Below the pieces are notes generated by a model that made no database searches, was not told the DNA's origin, and saw only the letters and a list, made by a program, of their open reading frames with translations. Positions 37,707 to 46,521 of a DNA stretch of 64,000 nucleotides are shown one piece after another. Origin of the DNA: RYN-230 sp963720645 (GTDB lineage Bacteria > Actinomycetota > Actinomycetes > Streptosporangiales > Streptosporangiaceae). Each line of letters opens with the position of its first letter. The first letter of the stretch is position 1. Both the position numbers and the translations under genes were made by a program. The DNA is taken from the NCBI GenBank assembly GCA_963720645.1, contig CAVRFX010000019.1, forward strand, positions 624,879 through 688,878, read 5' to 3'.

Positions 37707-38257
37707 ATGGAGGCATCCGAGGGGCATCCGGCGGTCCGCCCGGCAGATCTCACCGGAGCGCTGCACGCCAGGGCCCGGATCCGGACCTGGCCGCGCCGCT
37801 CGCCTTGTTCGGGCGGTTCATCGGGGCGTGGGACATCGAATGGCGCGGGACCGACCGGCACGGTAACCCGGCGACCATGCGGGGCGACCTGCACTTCGGC
37901 TGGGTCCTGGACGGGCGGGCCGTCCAGGACGTCTGGCGGGTGCCCTCGTCCGGTGCGGCCCCGCCCGGGCTGCGGCCGTTCCACGGCACCACGCTCCGCT
38001 TCTACGACCCGTCGCTCGGGGCGTGGCGGTCAACCTGGATCGACCCGCTGAACGGCCGGGTCCGCCGGTTCATCGGCCACCCCGAGGGCGGGGACATCAT
38101 CCTCGACGGGCTGGACGACGAGCCAGCCGAGCGCTGGGCCTTCCGCGACATCACGCCCGGGCCCGCCCCGGAATCCTTCCGGTGGACCGGGGAGGTCTCC
38201 ACGGACGGCCGCCGCACCTGGCGCCTGGACGAGGAGATGCTGATCCGGCGCCGCTAA
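37707..38257 (+). CDS. Uncharacterised DUF1579-like protein (frame break near 37780)
   Basis: The recognisable core is FGRFIGAWDIEWRGTDRHG, GDLHFGWVLDGRAVQDVWRVP, FHGTTLRFYDPSLGAWRSTWIDP and FRWTGEVSTDGRRTWRLDEEM. This is a beta-rich pattern seen in small lipocalin-like or DUF1579-like proteins. One base appears to be missing near 37780; with it, the N-terminus reads MEASEGHPAVRP ... PDLAAPLALFGRFIG. I cannot assign a function. Confidence 0.55.
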
Positions 38258-38350
38258 CCGGGCGGTCGCGGAACTGGAGCAGTTCCTGGCCGAGCGGGCC
38301 GACCGGCTGCTGCGCACCGCGGTGCTGCTTACCAGGCTCTCGCCCCCGGT
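38256..38350 (+). pseudogene. Short remnant resembling a SigE-family sigma factor N-terminus
   Basis: Just after the preceding stop, one frame reads AVAELEQFLAERADRLLRT followed by AVLLT. This resembles the first helix of SigE-type ECF sigma factors (region 2 start, EFxxARxxxLLRTAYLLT). The rest of the protein is missing. The region to 38471 has no other gene. Confidence 0.3.
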
Positions 38351-38471
38351 GGCCGCCACGGTTTACCGCCTGCCCCGCGCCCTGCGCGCGGCGCGGTGCG
38401 GCATGGGATGCGCGAGGCGCGCGGTGCGCCGCCGCGGACCGCGGCGGCATGGTTTAGCCTGATCCAGCCCC

Positions 38472-39356
38472 ATGACCCACGCAGTGATCATCATCAACCG
38501 CAGCCGGGTCCGGGATCTGTCCCGGTTCCGGCGTCAGTGCTGCCTGGCGGCACGAGCGGCGGGCTGGGAGCAGCCATCCTTCGCCGAGACCAGCCCCGCC
38601 GACCACGGCCTGGGACTGGCCCGGGACGCGCTCGCGGCGGGGGCCCGGCTGGTCGTGGCGGCAGGGGGCGACGGCACCGTCCGGGCCTGCGCGCACGCCC
38701 TGGCCGGCACCGGCGTGCCGCTGGCGATCGTGCCGCGCGGCACGGCCAACCTGGCCGCCCGGGCGCTGGGCCTGCCTTCCCGGCTGGACGCCGCCCTCGC
38801 GGCCGGATTCGCCGGCCGTGACCGCCGGATCGACCTGGCCGGGGCCGACGGGCTGCTGTTCGCGGCCATGGCCGGGATCGGGCTCGACGCCGCCGTGGTG
38901 GGCGGCACTCCTGACCTGCTCAAGCGCCACCTCGGCTGGCTGGCCTACGCGGCCGGCGGGGTGACCCGGCTGGCCGGCCGCCGCCGCCTGTTCACGGTGC
39001 GCCTGGACGGCGGGCCGCCGCTGGCCCGGCTGGCCAGGTCCGTGGTGATCGGCAACGTCGGGCTGCTGCCGGGCGGTTTCGCGCTGCTGCCAGACGCCCG
39101 GCTGGACGACGGGCTGCTCGACGTCGGGATCCTCGCCCCCGCCGGGCTGCCCGGCTGGGGCCTGGTCGCCCGGCGCGTGGTCACCGGCAGCCGTCACGAC
39201 GACCCGAACCTGGAACGGTACCGGGCCCGGCGGGTCGAGATCGAGGCGGCTGCCGAGCTGCCGCGCGAGGTGGACGGGGAGGTCATCACCCCGGGCCGGT
39301 CCCTCACGGTCACGGTGCGGCCGGGCGCGCTGCTGGTCCGGGTGCCCGGCCGGTGA
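38472..39356 (+). CDS. Diacylglycerol-kinase-like lipid kinase
   Basis: This intact 294-residue protein contains AAGGDGTVRACAHAL, the ATP-binding GGDGT motif, and IVPRGTANLAARALGLP. The C-terminal half (GNVGLLPGGFALLPDARLDDGLLDVGIL and VDGEV) is that of DagK/YegS-like kinases. It phosphorylates diacylglycerol, sphingosine-like or related lipids at the inner membrane face. A PAP2 phosphatase lies nearby on the other strand. Confidence 0.88.
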   Translation: MTHAVIIINRSRVRDLSRFRRQCCLAARAAGWEQPSFAETSPADHGLGLARDALAAGARLVVAAGGDGTVRACAHALAGTGVPLAIVPRGTANLAARALGLPSRLDAALAAGFAGRDRRIDLAGADGLLFAAMAGIGLDAAVVGGTPDLLKRHLGWLAYAAGGVTRLAGRRRLFTVRLDGGPPLARLARSVVIGNVGLLPGGFALLPDARLDDGLLDVGILAPAGLPGWGLVARRVVTGSRHDDPNLERYRARRVEIEAAAELPREVDGEVITPGRSLTVTVRPGALLVRVPGR

Positions 39357-39432
39357 GTTAGAGATCGTCCGCGCAGGGAAATGGCAGGGGGCATGCCCAT
39401 GGCCGGTGCCCCTGCCCCCGGAGGTGGATGAC

Positions 39433-39948
39433 GTGGAGATCAAGATGGTGCTGTTCCTGCCCCGCGACGCCGCGAGCGTGCCAGTCAGCCGCCAGGTCCT
39501 CGATAGCTGCCTGGAGACCCTCGGCGTGACCCCGGACACCCGCACCGACATCGCGCTGGCCCTGGGGGAGGCGTGCGCCAACGTCGTCCAGCACGCCGGT
39601 CCCGGCTTCGAGTACGAGGTGCTGGCCACGGCCCGGGACGGGCGGTGCGTCATCGAGGTGGTCAACACCGTTGACGGCATGCAGGCCGGCCCCGCGGCCA
39701 CCGCGCTGGGCGCACCCTCGGCCGACCCGGTCCCGCCGACCGCCGAGCACGGCCGCGGCCTGAAGATCATCGATGCGGTGACCGACAACCTCCAGCTGAC
39801 CGGCGACGGCCAGGACGCGACCACCGTGCACTTCGAGAAGGCCCTGAGCTGGCTGCCCGGGGCGGCACGGCGAGCACCTGTTCAGCACCCGCTCCTAGGC
39901 AGCCGGGCGGGCGGCGCGTCCGGCCGGCCCGGGCTCAGCCCGCGCTGA
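39433..39948 (+). CDS. RsbW/SpoIIAB-type anti-sigma ATPase
   Basis: The HATPase fold has the N-box in ALGEACANVVQHAG and the G-box in EHGRGLKIIDAVTDNLQL. The N-terminus (VLFLPRDAASVPVSRQVLDSCLETLGV) matches actinobacterial RsbW-like serine kinases. Such proteins bind sigma factors or anti-sigma antagonists. The start is taken as GTG 39433 with GGAGG eight bases upstream; an ATG at 39406 is possible. The last 35 residues look unrelated, and a neighbouring frame would end GEHLFSTRS-stop, so a late indel is possible. Confidence 0.75.
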   Translation: MEIKMVLFLPRDAASVPVSRQVLDSCLETLGVTPDTRTDIALALGEACANVVQHAGPGFEYEVLATARDGRCVIEVVNTVDGMQAGPAATALGAPSADPVPPTAEHGRGLKIIDAVTDNLQLTGDGQDATTVHFEKALSWLPGAARRAPVQHPLLGSRAGGASGRPGLSPR

Positions 39949-40546
39949 AAGGCTGTCCCCACTGGCCCCGGTGCAGGACCTCCGCCGCGGGCCGGCGCCG
40001 GTCGCGCAGATCGCGGGGCGGTTCCTCGCTGTAGCCGACCGAGATAGCGCCGATCGGGGAGAACTGGGGTGGCACCCCGAACTCCGCGCGGAAGGCGCCG
40101 ATCCGGTCCGGCGGGAGCCCGAAGAAGCACGCGCCGAGCCCGGCATCGACCACGGTCAGCAGCATCTGCAGGGAGGCGAACCCGGTGTCGATATCCCAGT
40201 ACGGGGCGGGCCACCGGGCGTCGCTGCGATCCGTCCACCCCTTGTCGGGCTGGGCGTAGCGGTCGAGGTAGGCGTCCTTGTTCGACAGCGGCACGATGAC
40301 CAGCGGGGCCTCCACCTGCGCCGCGAGCCATCCTTCCGGGCCGTCCGCGGGCGTCGCCGCGGCCCGGGACCGGGCCACGCGGCCGGATCGTCCAGCACGA
40401 GGAACGCCCAGCCCTGGGAGAATCCGGCGGACGGCGCGCGCAGGCCGTTCTGCAGGATGCGGTCCACCACGTCCGGGGGGACCGGGCGGGCCATGTCGTA
40501 GTGGCGCACCATCCGCCGTGCGCCGGATCACGTCCTGGAATTCCAT
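39935..40546 (-). CDS. Nitroreductase-family protein (two frame breaks)
   Basis: Across frames the protein reads MEFQDVIRRT, RMVRHYDMARPVPPDVVDRILQNGLRAPSAG, then VEAPLVIVPLSNKDAYLDRYA, DIDTGFASLQMLLTVVDAGLGACFFG and IGAISVGYSEEPP. This is the usual FMN-binding nitroreductase order. Breaks near 40517 and 40378 are single-base changes. It should reduce nitroaromatics, quinones or related compounds with NAD(P)H. It overlaps the 3' end of the anti-sigma gene. Confidence 0.76.
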   Translation of the reverse strand: MEFQDVIRRTADGAPLRHGPPGPPGRGGPHPAERPARAVRRILPGLGVPRAGRSGRVARSRAAATPADGPEGWLAAQVEAPLVIVPLSNKDAYLDRYAQPDKGWTDRSDARWPAPYWDIDTGFASLQMLLTVVDAGLGACFFGLPPDRIGAFRAEFGVPPQFSPIGAISVGYSEEPPRDLRDRRRPAAEVLHRGQWGQPFSAG

Positions 40547-40565
40547 GCCAGCCACCCTAGAGTGG

Positions 40566-40946
40566 CTAGCCGGCGGGGGTCTCCTGGAGCACGGCCAGGA
40601 TGTTGCCGGCCGGGTCGCGGAACCAGGCGATGTCGGGTCCGTAGCCCCGGCTGATGCCCTTCTCGTCCTGGGCCAGCCCGTCATAGCGCTCGAACGTCAC
40701 GCCCCGCGCGGTCAGCTCGTCCACCGCCGCGTCGATGTCGTCGACCGGGAAGTTGAGGATGGTGTACGCCGCCGGGACGTGACCGGGTTTCGGGTAGACG
40801 AGCGTGTCCCGGCCACCCGCCAGGTGCAGCGTCATCAGGCCGTTGCGCTCCGAGGTGGGGATGCCGAGCACCTCACCGTAGAACGTGCGTGCCGCCGGCA
40901 GGTCGTCCACGGCGAAGCCGCTGAAGGCCCTGGTGTTCGCGAACAT
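40566..40946 (-). CDS. VOC/glyoxalase-family protein
   Basis: The start is taken as ATG 40946, giving MFANTRAFSGFAVDDLPAARTFYGEVLG, because GAGAGGAG lies upstream; an earlier ATG at 41015 is possible. The second half (GPDIAWFRDPAGNILAVLQE) is the classic VOC metal/ligand strand. Such small proteins are metal-dependent isomerases, dioxygenases or resistance proteins. It lies next to the nitroreductase on the same strand with a 19-base gap. Confidence 0.82.
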   Translation of the reverse strand: MFANTRAFSGFAVDDLPAARTFYGEVLGIPTSERNGLMTLHLAGGRDTLVYPKPGHVPAAYTILNFPVDDIDAAVDELTARGVTFERYDGLAQDEKGISRGYGPDIAWFRDPAGNILAVLQETPAG

Positions 40947-41230
40947 GATGGAGCCGCTCCTCTCGCCGGCGTCAGCGCCGGTCCGTCTGTCCCGCTTCAT
41001 TTCCGGCTGCTTCATTCCCGGCCGGCCGGGCCGGGGCCGGGCTGGATTCTCAGCCCAGACGATCCGGGCGGCCCGGACTCACCGGACGCCTTCCACCCTG
41101 GTGGCCATGCCCTGCGGGAGACCGTACCCCGTGAGGCCCCGGTGCGGTCCCGCCCTGACGGCCCCGGTAGCGTTGTGCGATCTGGAACGCGGCCCGGCCG
41201 TGCACGCTACGCTCAGCAGAGGAGCCCGCC

Positions 41231-41455
41231 GTACCGGACCAGGAGACAGGCCAGCCGGGACCGACGCCGGAACCGGTGCTGCTGCCGGCGCCCCTGCTGC
41301 AGGAGGCGCTGGCGCGGCAAACCATGCGGCCACTGCCCCGTCGCCGATCGCCGGAGTCCCCGCAGGCACCGGAGCTGCCACCGGGTGGGCCCGGCTACGA
41401 GCCGCCTCCTCCGGAGGTGCTGAGCCGGGTCCTGGACGCACTCCGCAAGCTCTGA
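41231..41455 (+). CDS. Small Pro-rich protein, 74 aa, with GTA at the start position
   Basis: An open frame reads PDQETGQPGPTPEPVLLPAP, then LLQEALARQTMRPLPRRRSP, and ends EVLSRVLDALRKL-stop. GAGGAG lies six bases before a GTA codon where GTG would be expected; no ATG, GTG or TTG is available nearby until an internal ATG. The ending has the feel of a real protein. Either the start codon has mutated or been misread, or a non-standard start is used. No family is recognised. Confidence 0.42.
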   Translation, partial: VPDQETGQPGPTPEPVLLPAPLLQEALARQTMRPLPRRRSPESPQAPELPPGGPGYEPPPPEVLSRVLDALRKL

Positions 41456-41480
41456 GCCGCCCCGCACTGGCCGCGGCTTT

Positions 41481-41693
41481 TCATTCCTGCCTCCCGGGCT
41501 GGGCCCGGTGACTGGCCTTGGCGTGGCGGCGGCGCGGGGCAGGCCGGCGGGCGGCCGGTCCCGGGACCGGAAGGCGGGAATCGAACAGCCAGCGGGCGTG
41601 CAGTTTCTGCTCGACCGCATGGAACACCGGGGTGTCCGTGGGACGGGAGGCGAAGTCCCGGTATTCGTAGGCGGGAAGATGGAGGGTAGCCAT
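41481..41693 (-). CDS. Small hypothetical protein, 70 aa
   Basis: Starting at ATG 41693, it reads MATLHLPAYEYRDFASRPTD and then FHAVEQKLHARWLFDSRLPVPG, ending in an Arg/Ala/Pro tail. The first two-thirds look like a folded small protein rather than a shadow frame. GAGGGTAGCC just beyond the start on the other strand gives no ribosome-site support. It is divergent from the MFS gene. No family is recognised. Confidence 0.4.
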   Translation of the reverse strand: MATLHLPAYEYRDFASRPTDTPVFHAVEQKLHARWLFDSRLPVPGPAARRPAPRRRHAKASHRAQPGRQE

Positions 41694-41814
41694 GCCCGCA
41701 GTACATCGCAGGGCGGGCCGCGGATCGAGCATGGAACGGCTCGCGCCAGCCCTCCCGAATCCGGTGCAGGTCCGCCCATCGGGGACTGACGGTGCCACCT
41801 GGGAGAATGCCCTG

Positions 41815-43266
41815 GTGTCCCGCCATCATCGCGGTCCCTTTCACGGCATGCCGGCGGAGGTGGCCATCCTCACGGCGGTCTCGTTCACCGTGGCGCTCGG
41901 GTTCGGGATCGTCGCCCCGGACATCCCGGCGTTCGCCCGTCACTTCGGGGTCAGCACCGCCTCGGCCGCCAGCGTGGTCAGCGCGTTTGCCCTGCTGAGG
42001 GTGCTCGGGGCGCTGCCCGCAGGCTGGCTGGTGGACCGGTTCGGCGAGCGCAGGGTGATGGCGGCCGGCATCAGCGTCGTCGCGGCGAGCAGCATCCTGG
42101 CCGGAGTCTCCGGATCGTTCGTGCAGCTCATCGTGCTCCGCGGGATCGGCGGCCTGGGCTCGGCGATGTTCAGCGTCAGCGCCCAGACGCTGCTCCTCGT
42201 CAGCGTGCCCGGCGATCAGCGGGGGCGGGCCAGCGGCCTGTTCTCGGGCGGCTTCCTGGTGGGCGGCATCAGCGGCCCCGCGATCGGCGGGCTCCTGGCC
42301 GCCTGGTCACTGCGGGCCCCGTTCTTCATCTACGGCGGACTGCTCATCGTGCCCGCCGTCATCGCCGCGGCCGTCCTGCGGGACCCGCCCCGGCGGGACG
42401 TCCGGCACCCGCGCCGGGTGGCGCCGTTCGCCGGTATCGGCCGCGCCCTGCGCAGCCGGGCGTACCGGGCGGCGGCGGCGGCCAACCTGGCGGACGGGTT
42501 CGGCGCGGTAGGGGTACGCAGCGCAATCGTGCCGCTGTTCGTGCGTGATTCGCTGCACCGGTCGGCGGTGTGGACCGGCATCGGGTTCCTGGTGGTCGCG
42601 GTGCTGAACGCCGCGGCCCTGCTGCCCGCCGGGCGGGTGGCCGACCGGTTCGGCCGGCGGCCGGTCATCATCGCCGGCTGCTCGGTGTCGGCGGCGGGCA
42701 TGGCCATGCTGGCGCTGCTGCCCGGGCTCGGCGGCTACCTGGCCGCGCTGGCCATCCTCGGGATCGGCTCGGGGCTGCTCGACGTGGCGCCCGCGGCCAT
42801 GATCGGCGACATCCTCGATGGGCAGGGCGGCACCGTGGTCGCGTCGTATCAGATGGCCGGGGACGCGGGCACCGTCGCTGGGCCGGTGACGGCGGGATAC
42901 CTCGTCGACACGGCCTCCTACGGCGCCGCCTTCGGGCTGGCCGCCGTGGTCCTCGGCCTGGCCGCCGTGCTCGGCTTCTTCGCCCCGGAAACCCGGACGC
43001 CGGGCCCCGCGGCTCCCGTGCCCGAGCCGGTGCCGACTCGGCCCGAATTGAGGCCCCTGACCATGAGTAGACGGCTGATCCCGGGACACCTTCCGGGCCA
43101 TGACGACATCGAGCGAGCACACGGACCTCTCGGCTCAGGCGGCACCGGCCGGCGTGAGCCTGCAGTCGGACGAGGCGAAGGCCACGGTCGAGGAGATCAA
43201 GGCCGAGAACGAGGCCCTCAAAGAGGCCGACCGGGCTGCGGAGGCCCAGGCCGGGGCGGCTGCTGA
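41815..43266 (+). CDS. MFS transporter
   Basis: About twelve membrane segments are seen, with the family loop motif GWLVDRFGERRV after segment 2 and its repeat GRVADRFGRRPV in the second half. It resembles drug or sugar-efflux MFS exporters. The start is taken as GTG 41815. The frame runs past the last membrane segment (GLAAVLGFFAPETRTP) and overlaps the next gene by 167 bases, so a late indel probably hides an earlier stop near 43070. Confidence 0.85.
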   Translation: MSRHHRGPFHGMPAEVAILTAVSFTVALGFGIVAPDIPAFARHFGVSTASAASVVSAFALLRVLGALPAGWLVDRFGERRVMAAGISVVAASSILAGVSGSFVQLIVLRGIGGLGSAMFSVSAQTLLLVSVPGDQRGRASGLFSGGFLVGGISGPAIGGLLAAWSLRAPFFIYGGLLIVPAVIAAAVLRDPPRRDVRHPRRVAPFAGIGRALRSRAYRAAAAANLADGFGAVGVRSAIVPLFVRDSLHRSAVWTGIGFLVVAVLNAAALLPAGRVADRFGRRPVIIAGCSVSAAGMAMLALLPGLGGYLAALAILGIGSGLLDVAPAAMIGDILDGQGGTVVASYQMAGDAGTVAGPVTAGYLVDTASYGAAFGLAAVVLGLAAVLGFFAPETRTPGPAAPVPEPVPTRPELRPLTMSRRLIPGHLPGHDDIERAHGPLGSGGTGRREPAVGRGEGHGRGDQGRERGPQRGRPGCGGPGRGGC

Positions 43267-43348
43267 GCAGGCCAAGCAGCTGGCCGAGGTAACCGAAGAA
43301 GTGCTGGAGGAGCTCAAGGACCTGAAGGCCGGAGCCGACCAGGGGTGA
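43100..43348 (+). CDS. Small acidic coiled-coil protein, 82 aa
   Basis: The protein is nearly all helix-forming and acidic: DEAKATVEEIKAENEALKEAD, AQAGAAAEQAKQLAEVTEEV and LEELKDLKAG. Heptad spacing of hydrophobic residues suggests a coiled coil. The frame is GC-typical and has a clean stop. It has no recognised family or partner and overlaps the extended MFS frame. Confidence 0.55.
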   Translation: MTTSSEHTDLSAQAAPAGVSLQSDEAKATVEEIKAENEALKEADRAAEAQAGAAAEQAKQLAEVTEEVLEELKDLKAGADQG

Positions 43349-43376
43349 GGAGCGGCGCCGGATGTGCGCTGGCTAG

Positions 43377-44153
43377 TCAGACGGCGGGCAGGCCGGCGCT
43401 GGTGAACGCCGCGCGGACCTGGGCGATCTGGCCGGCGGCAGGCGGGGTTACCCCCGCGCAGGGGTCGTCCAGGCCGAGCGCGGCGTACTTGGGCGCGCCG
43501 AGCGTGTGAAACGGGAGCACGTCGACCCGTTCGACGTTGCCGAGGGACGCGGTGAACCGGGCCAGCGCGGCGACGTTGCCGGGGTCGTCGGTCCAGCCGG
43601 GGACGAGGACGAAGCGCACCCAGACCAGCTGGTGCCGGGCGGCGAGACGGCGGGCGAACGCGAGCGTCGGGGCGATGCTGCGGCCCGTCACCCGCCGGGC
43701 GATGGCCGGGTCGAACGACTTGATGTCGAGCAGGACCAGGTCAGTGGCGTCCAGCAATGCGTCGTCGGCACGGCTGCCGAGGTAGCCGGAGGTGTCGAGC
43801 GCGGTGTGCAGGCCGAGCTCCTTCGCGCCGGTCAGGATGGCCCGGGTGAACGCGGGCTGCAGCAGCGGCTCGCCGCCAGAGACGGTCAGCCCGCCACCGG
43901 CGGCGCTGATGAACTGCCGGTACCGGCTGGCCTGGCCGAGCACGGCGGCAGCGCTCATCCGCCGCCCGTTCCGGCCAGACCAGGTGTCCGGGTTGTGGCA
44001 GTACACGCAGCGCAGCGGGCAGCCGGCGGTGAACACGACGAACCGGGTGCCGGGGCCGTCGACGCCGGTGGACAGATCCCAGGAGTGCACCGAACCGGTG
44101 ATCCCGGCCGCCCCGGCCGCTGCCCGCGGCGGGTCTGCGATAGCGGCGGTCAT
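43377..44153 (-). CDS. pflA: Pyruvate formate-lyase activating enzyme
   Basis: This radical-SAM enzyme has the cluster motif CPLRCVYCHNPDTW (Cys-x3-Cys-x2-Cys). GGGLTVSGGEPLLQPAF is the SAM-binding GGE motif, and TALDTSGYL follows. It makes the glycyl radical on pyruvate formate-lyase under anaerobic conditions. It lies directly after pflB on the same strand with a two-base gap, so they form an operon controlled from upstream of pflB. Confidence 0.92.
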   Translation of the reverse strand: MTAAIADPPRAAAGAAGITGSVHSWDLSTGVDGPGTRFVVFTAGCPLRCVYCHNPDTWSGRNGRRMSAAAVLGQASRYRQFISAAGGGLTVSGGEPLLQPAFTRAILTGAKELGLHTALDTSGYLGSRADDALLDATDLVLLDIKSFDPAIARRVTGRSIAPTLAFARRLAARHQLVWVRFVLVPGWTDDPGNVAALARFTASLGNVERVDVLPFHTLGAPKYAALGLDDPCAGVTPPAAGQIAQVRAAFTSAGLPAV

Positions 44154-44155
44154 GG

Positions 44156-46429
44156 TCAGACTGCCCCGTGGAAGGTGCGGCTGACCACGTCGAGCTGCTG
44201 TTCGCGGGTGAGCCGGACGAAGTTGACCGCGTACCCGGAGACCCGGATCGTCAGCTGCGGGTAGCGCTCGGGGTGATCCATCGCGTCGAGCAAGGTGGCG
44301 CGGTCGAGCACGTTGACGTTCATGTGGTACCCGCCGCAGGCGACGTACCCGTCGAGGATGCCGACGAGGTTGCCGATCCGCTCAGCGGGGGTGCGGCCGA
44401 GCGCGGCCGGGGTGATGGTCTCGGTCAGGGAGATGCCGTCCTCGGCGTGGCTGTACGGCAGCTTCGCGACCGACAGCGCGGCGGCCACCAGGCCGTGCTG
44501 ATCGCGGCCGTTCATCGGGTTCGCCCCGGGGGCGAACGGCGCGCCGGCGCGCCGGCCGTCCGGCGTGTTGCCGGTGTGCTTGCCGTAGACGACGTTGGAG
44601 GTGATGGTCAGCACCGACTGGGTGTGCACCGCGTTGCGGTACGTCTCGTGCTGGCGGACCTTGTCCATGAACGTGCGCACGAGCCCCACCGCGATGTCGT
44701 CGGCCAGGTCGTCGTCGTTTCCGTAGGCCGGGAACTCCCCGTCGGTGCGGTAGTCGACCACGAGGCCCGTGTCGTCGCGGACCGGCCGCACGGTGGCGTA
44801 CTTGATCGCAGCGAGGGAGTCGGCGGTGACCGACAGGCCGGCAATGCCGCAGGCCATGGTGCGCAGCGCACCGTAGTCGTGCAGCGCCATCTCCAGCCGC
44901 TCGTAGGCGTACTTGTCGTGCATGTAGTGGATGACGTTGAGCGCGTCGATGTAGGTCTTCGCGAGCCAGTCCATCATCGTGTCGAACCTGGCCACGACCT
45001 CGTCGTAGTCGAGCACGTCACCGGTCAGCGGCGGCAGCGGGGGGCCGACCTGGACGCCGCTGTTCTCGTCCCGGCCGCCGTTGATCGCGTACAGCAGCGT
45101 CTTGGCCAGGTTGACCCGGGCGCCGAAGAACTGCATCTGCTTGCCGACCTCCATCGCCGAGACGCAGCAGGCGATCGCGGTGTCGTCGCCCCACCGGGCC
45201 CGCAGCAGGTCGTCGGACTCGTACTGGATGGAACTGGTGTCGACGGAGACCTGGGCGCAGAACCGCTTGAACCCGTCCGGCAGGGCCGGCGACCACAGCA
45301 CGGTCAGGTTCGGCTCGGGTGCGGGCCCCAGGTTGTACAGCGTCTGCAGGTAACGGAAGCTGGTGCGGGTGACCAGCGGCCGGCCGTCGCGGCCGAGCCC
45401 GCCGATCGACTCGGTGACCCAGGTCGGGTCGCCGGAGAACAGCTGGTCGTACTCGGGTGTGCGCAGGAACCGGACGATCCGCAGCTTGATCACGAAGTCG
45501 TTGACCAGCTCCTGCGCTTCCTGCTCGGTGAGCCGGCCCGCGCGCAGGTCGCGCTCGAGGTAGGTGTCGAGGAAGGTCGAGGTGCGGCCGAGCGACATCG
45601 CGGCGCCGTTCTGCTCCTTGACCGCCGCGAGGTAGGCCAGGTACAGCCACTGGATCGCCTCCCGGGCGGTGGCTGAGGGGCGGGTGACGTCGTGGCCGTA
45701 GGAGGCGGCCATCTCGGCCAGTTCGCCCAGCGCGCGGATCTGCTCGGCGAGCTCCTCGCGGTCGCGGATGATCTCGGCGGTGGACGGGTAGCCGTCCAGG
45801 GCCGCCTTTTCGGCCTGCTTGACGGCGATCAGCCGGTCGACGCCGTAGAGGGGCACCCGGCGGTAGTCGCCGATGATCCGGCCCCGGCCATACGCGTCTG
45901 GCAGGCCGGTGATGACGTGGGAGCGGCGGGCGGCGAGGACGTCAGCCGGGTAGGCATCGAAGACGCCGTCGTTGTGGGTCTTGCGGTAGCGGGTAAAGAT
46001 CTCCCGGACGGCCGGGTCGAGGGTGTAGCCGTAGGCGGCCAGGCTCTTCTCCACCATCCGCAGCCCGCCGTTGGGCATGATCGCGCGGCGGAGCGGCGCG
46101 TCGGTCTGCAGCCCGGTGATCAGCTCCTGCTCCCGGTCGATGTAGCCAGGGGCGTGACTCGTGATCGACGCGGGGGTGCGGGTGTCGGCGTCGTAGATGC
46201 CGCGGGTCCGCTCGTCGGGGAACATCGCGGTCAGCCGCGACCACAGTGCGCTGGTGCGTTCGGTCGGGCCGGCCAGGAACGCCGCGTCACCGGTGTACGG
46301 GGTGACGTTGGCCTGAATGAAGTCGCGGACGTCGATCCGGTCCGTCCAGCGGCCAGTGGCGAAGTCCTGCCACGGGCTGGCGGGGATGTCAGTGGTGTCT
46401 GTCCGGCTCGACTCGATAGTTGCACTCAC
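44156..46429 (-). CDS. pflB: Pyruvate formate-lyase (formate acetyltransferase)
   Basis: This intact 757-residue glycyl-radical enzyme carries the adjacent active-site cysteines in AIACCVSAMEVGKQ near residue 419 and the glycyl-radical site in RVSGYAVNFVRLTREQQ near the C-terminus. Both sites and the length match true pyruvate formate-lyases rather than diol dehydratases. It converts pyruvate and CoA to acetyl-CoA and formate without oxygen, an unusual trait for a mostly aerobic phylum. A DosR-like box lies 79 bases upstream. Confidence 0.95.
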   Translation of the reverse strand: MSATIESSRTDTTDIPASPWQDFATGRWTDRIDVRDFIQANVTPYTGDAAFLAGPTERTSALWSRLTAMFPDERTRGIYDADTRTPASITSHAPGYIDREQELITGLQTDAPLRRAIMPNGGLRMVEKSLAAYGYTLDPAVREIFTRYRKTHNDGVFDAYPADVLAARRSHVITGLPDAYGRGRIIGDYRRVPLYGVDRLIAVKQAEKAALDGYPSTAEIIRDREELAEQIRALGELAEMAASYGHDVTRPSATAREAIQWLYLAYLAAVKEQNGAAMSLGRTSTFLDTYLERDLRAGRLTEQEAQELVNDFVIKLRIVRFLRTPEYDQLFSGDPTWVTESIGGLGRDGRPLVTRTSFRYLQTLYNLGPAPEPNLTVLWSPALPDGFKRFCAQVSVDTSSIQYESDDLLRARWGDDTAIACCVSAMEVGKQMQFFGARVNLAKTLLYAINGGRDENSGVQVGPPLPPLTGDVLDYDEVVARFDTMMDWLAKTYIDALNVIHYMHDKYAYERLEMALHDYGALRTMACGIAGLSVTADSLAAIKYATVRPVRDDTGLVVDYRTDGEFPAYGNDDDLADDIAVGLVRTFMDKVRQHETYRNAVHTQSVLTITSNVVYGKHTGNTPDGRRAGAPFAPGANPMNGRDQHGLVAAALSVAKLPYSHAEDGISLTETITPAALGRTPAERIGNLVGILDGYVACGGYHMNVNVLDRATLLDAMDHPERYPQLTIRVSGYAVNFVRLTREQQLDVVSRTFHGAV

Positions 46430-46477
46430 GATCTCTGCCTACCTCACTGCTGCTCTGACCTTGCCTCTCTTCTTATA

Positions 46478-46487
46478 GGTCTAGACC
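46478..46487. promoter_or_regulatory. Palindrome GGTCTAGACC in the pflB leader
   Basis: A perfect 10-bp inverted repeat lies 49 bases upstream of the pflB start, next to an AT-rich TATAAGAA on the coding strand that could be a -10 element. It may be a second regulator site. Confidence 0.4.
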
Positions 46488-46507
46488 ACTGGCCAGGATT
46501 TATCACC

Positions 46508-46521
46508 GGGTCTTTCGCCCC
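46508..46521 (-). promoter_or_regulatory. DosR/DevR-like box upstream of pflB
   Basis: GGGTCTTTCGCCCC matches 11 of 14 positions of the central mycobacterial DosR palindrome GGGACTWWAGTCCC. It lies 79 bases from the pflB start, a sensible distance for an activator site. DosR/OsdR-type regulators switch on hypoxia genes, which fits an oxygen-sensitive glycyl-radical enzyme. Confidence 0.45.
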
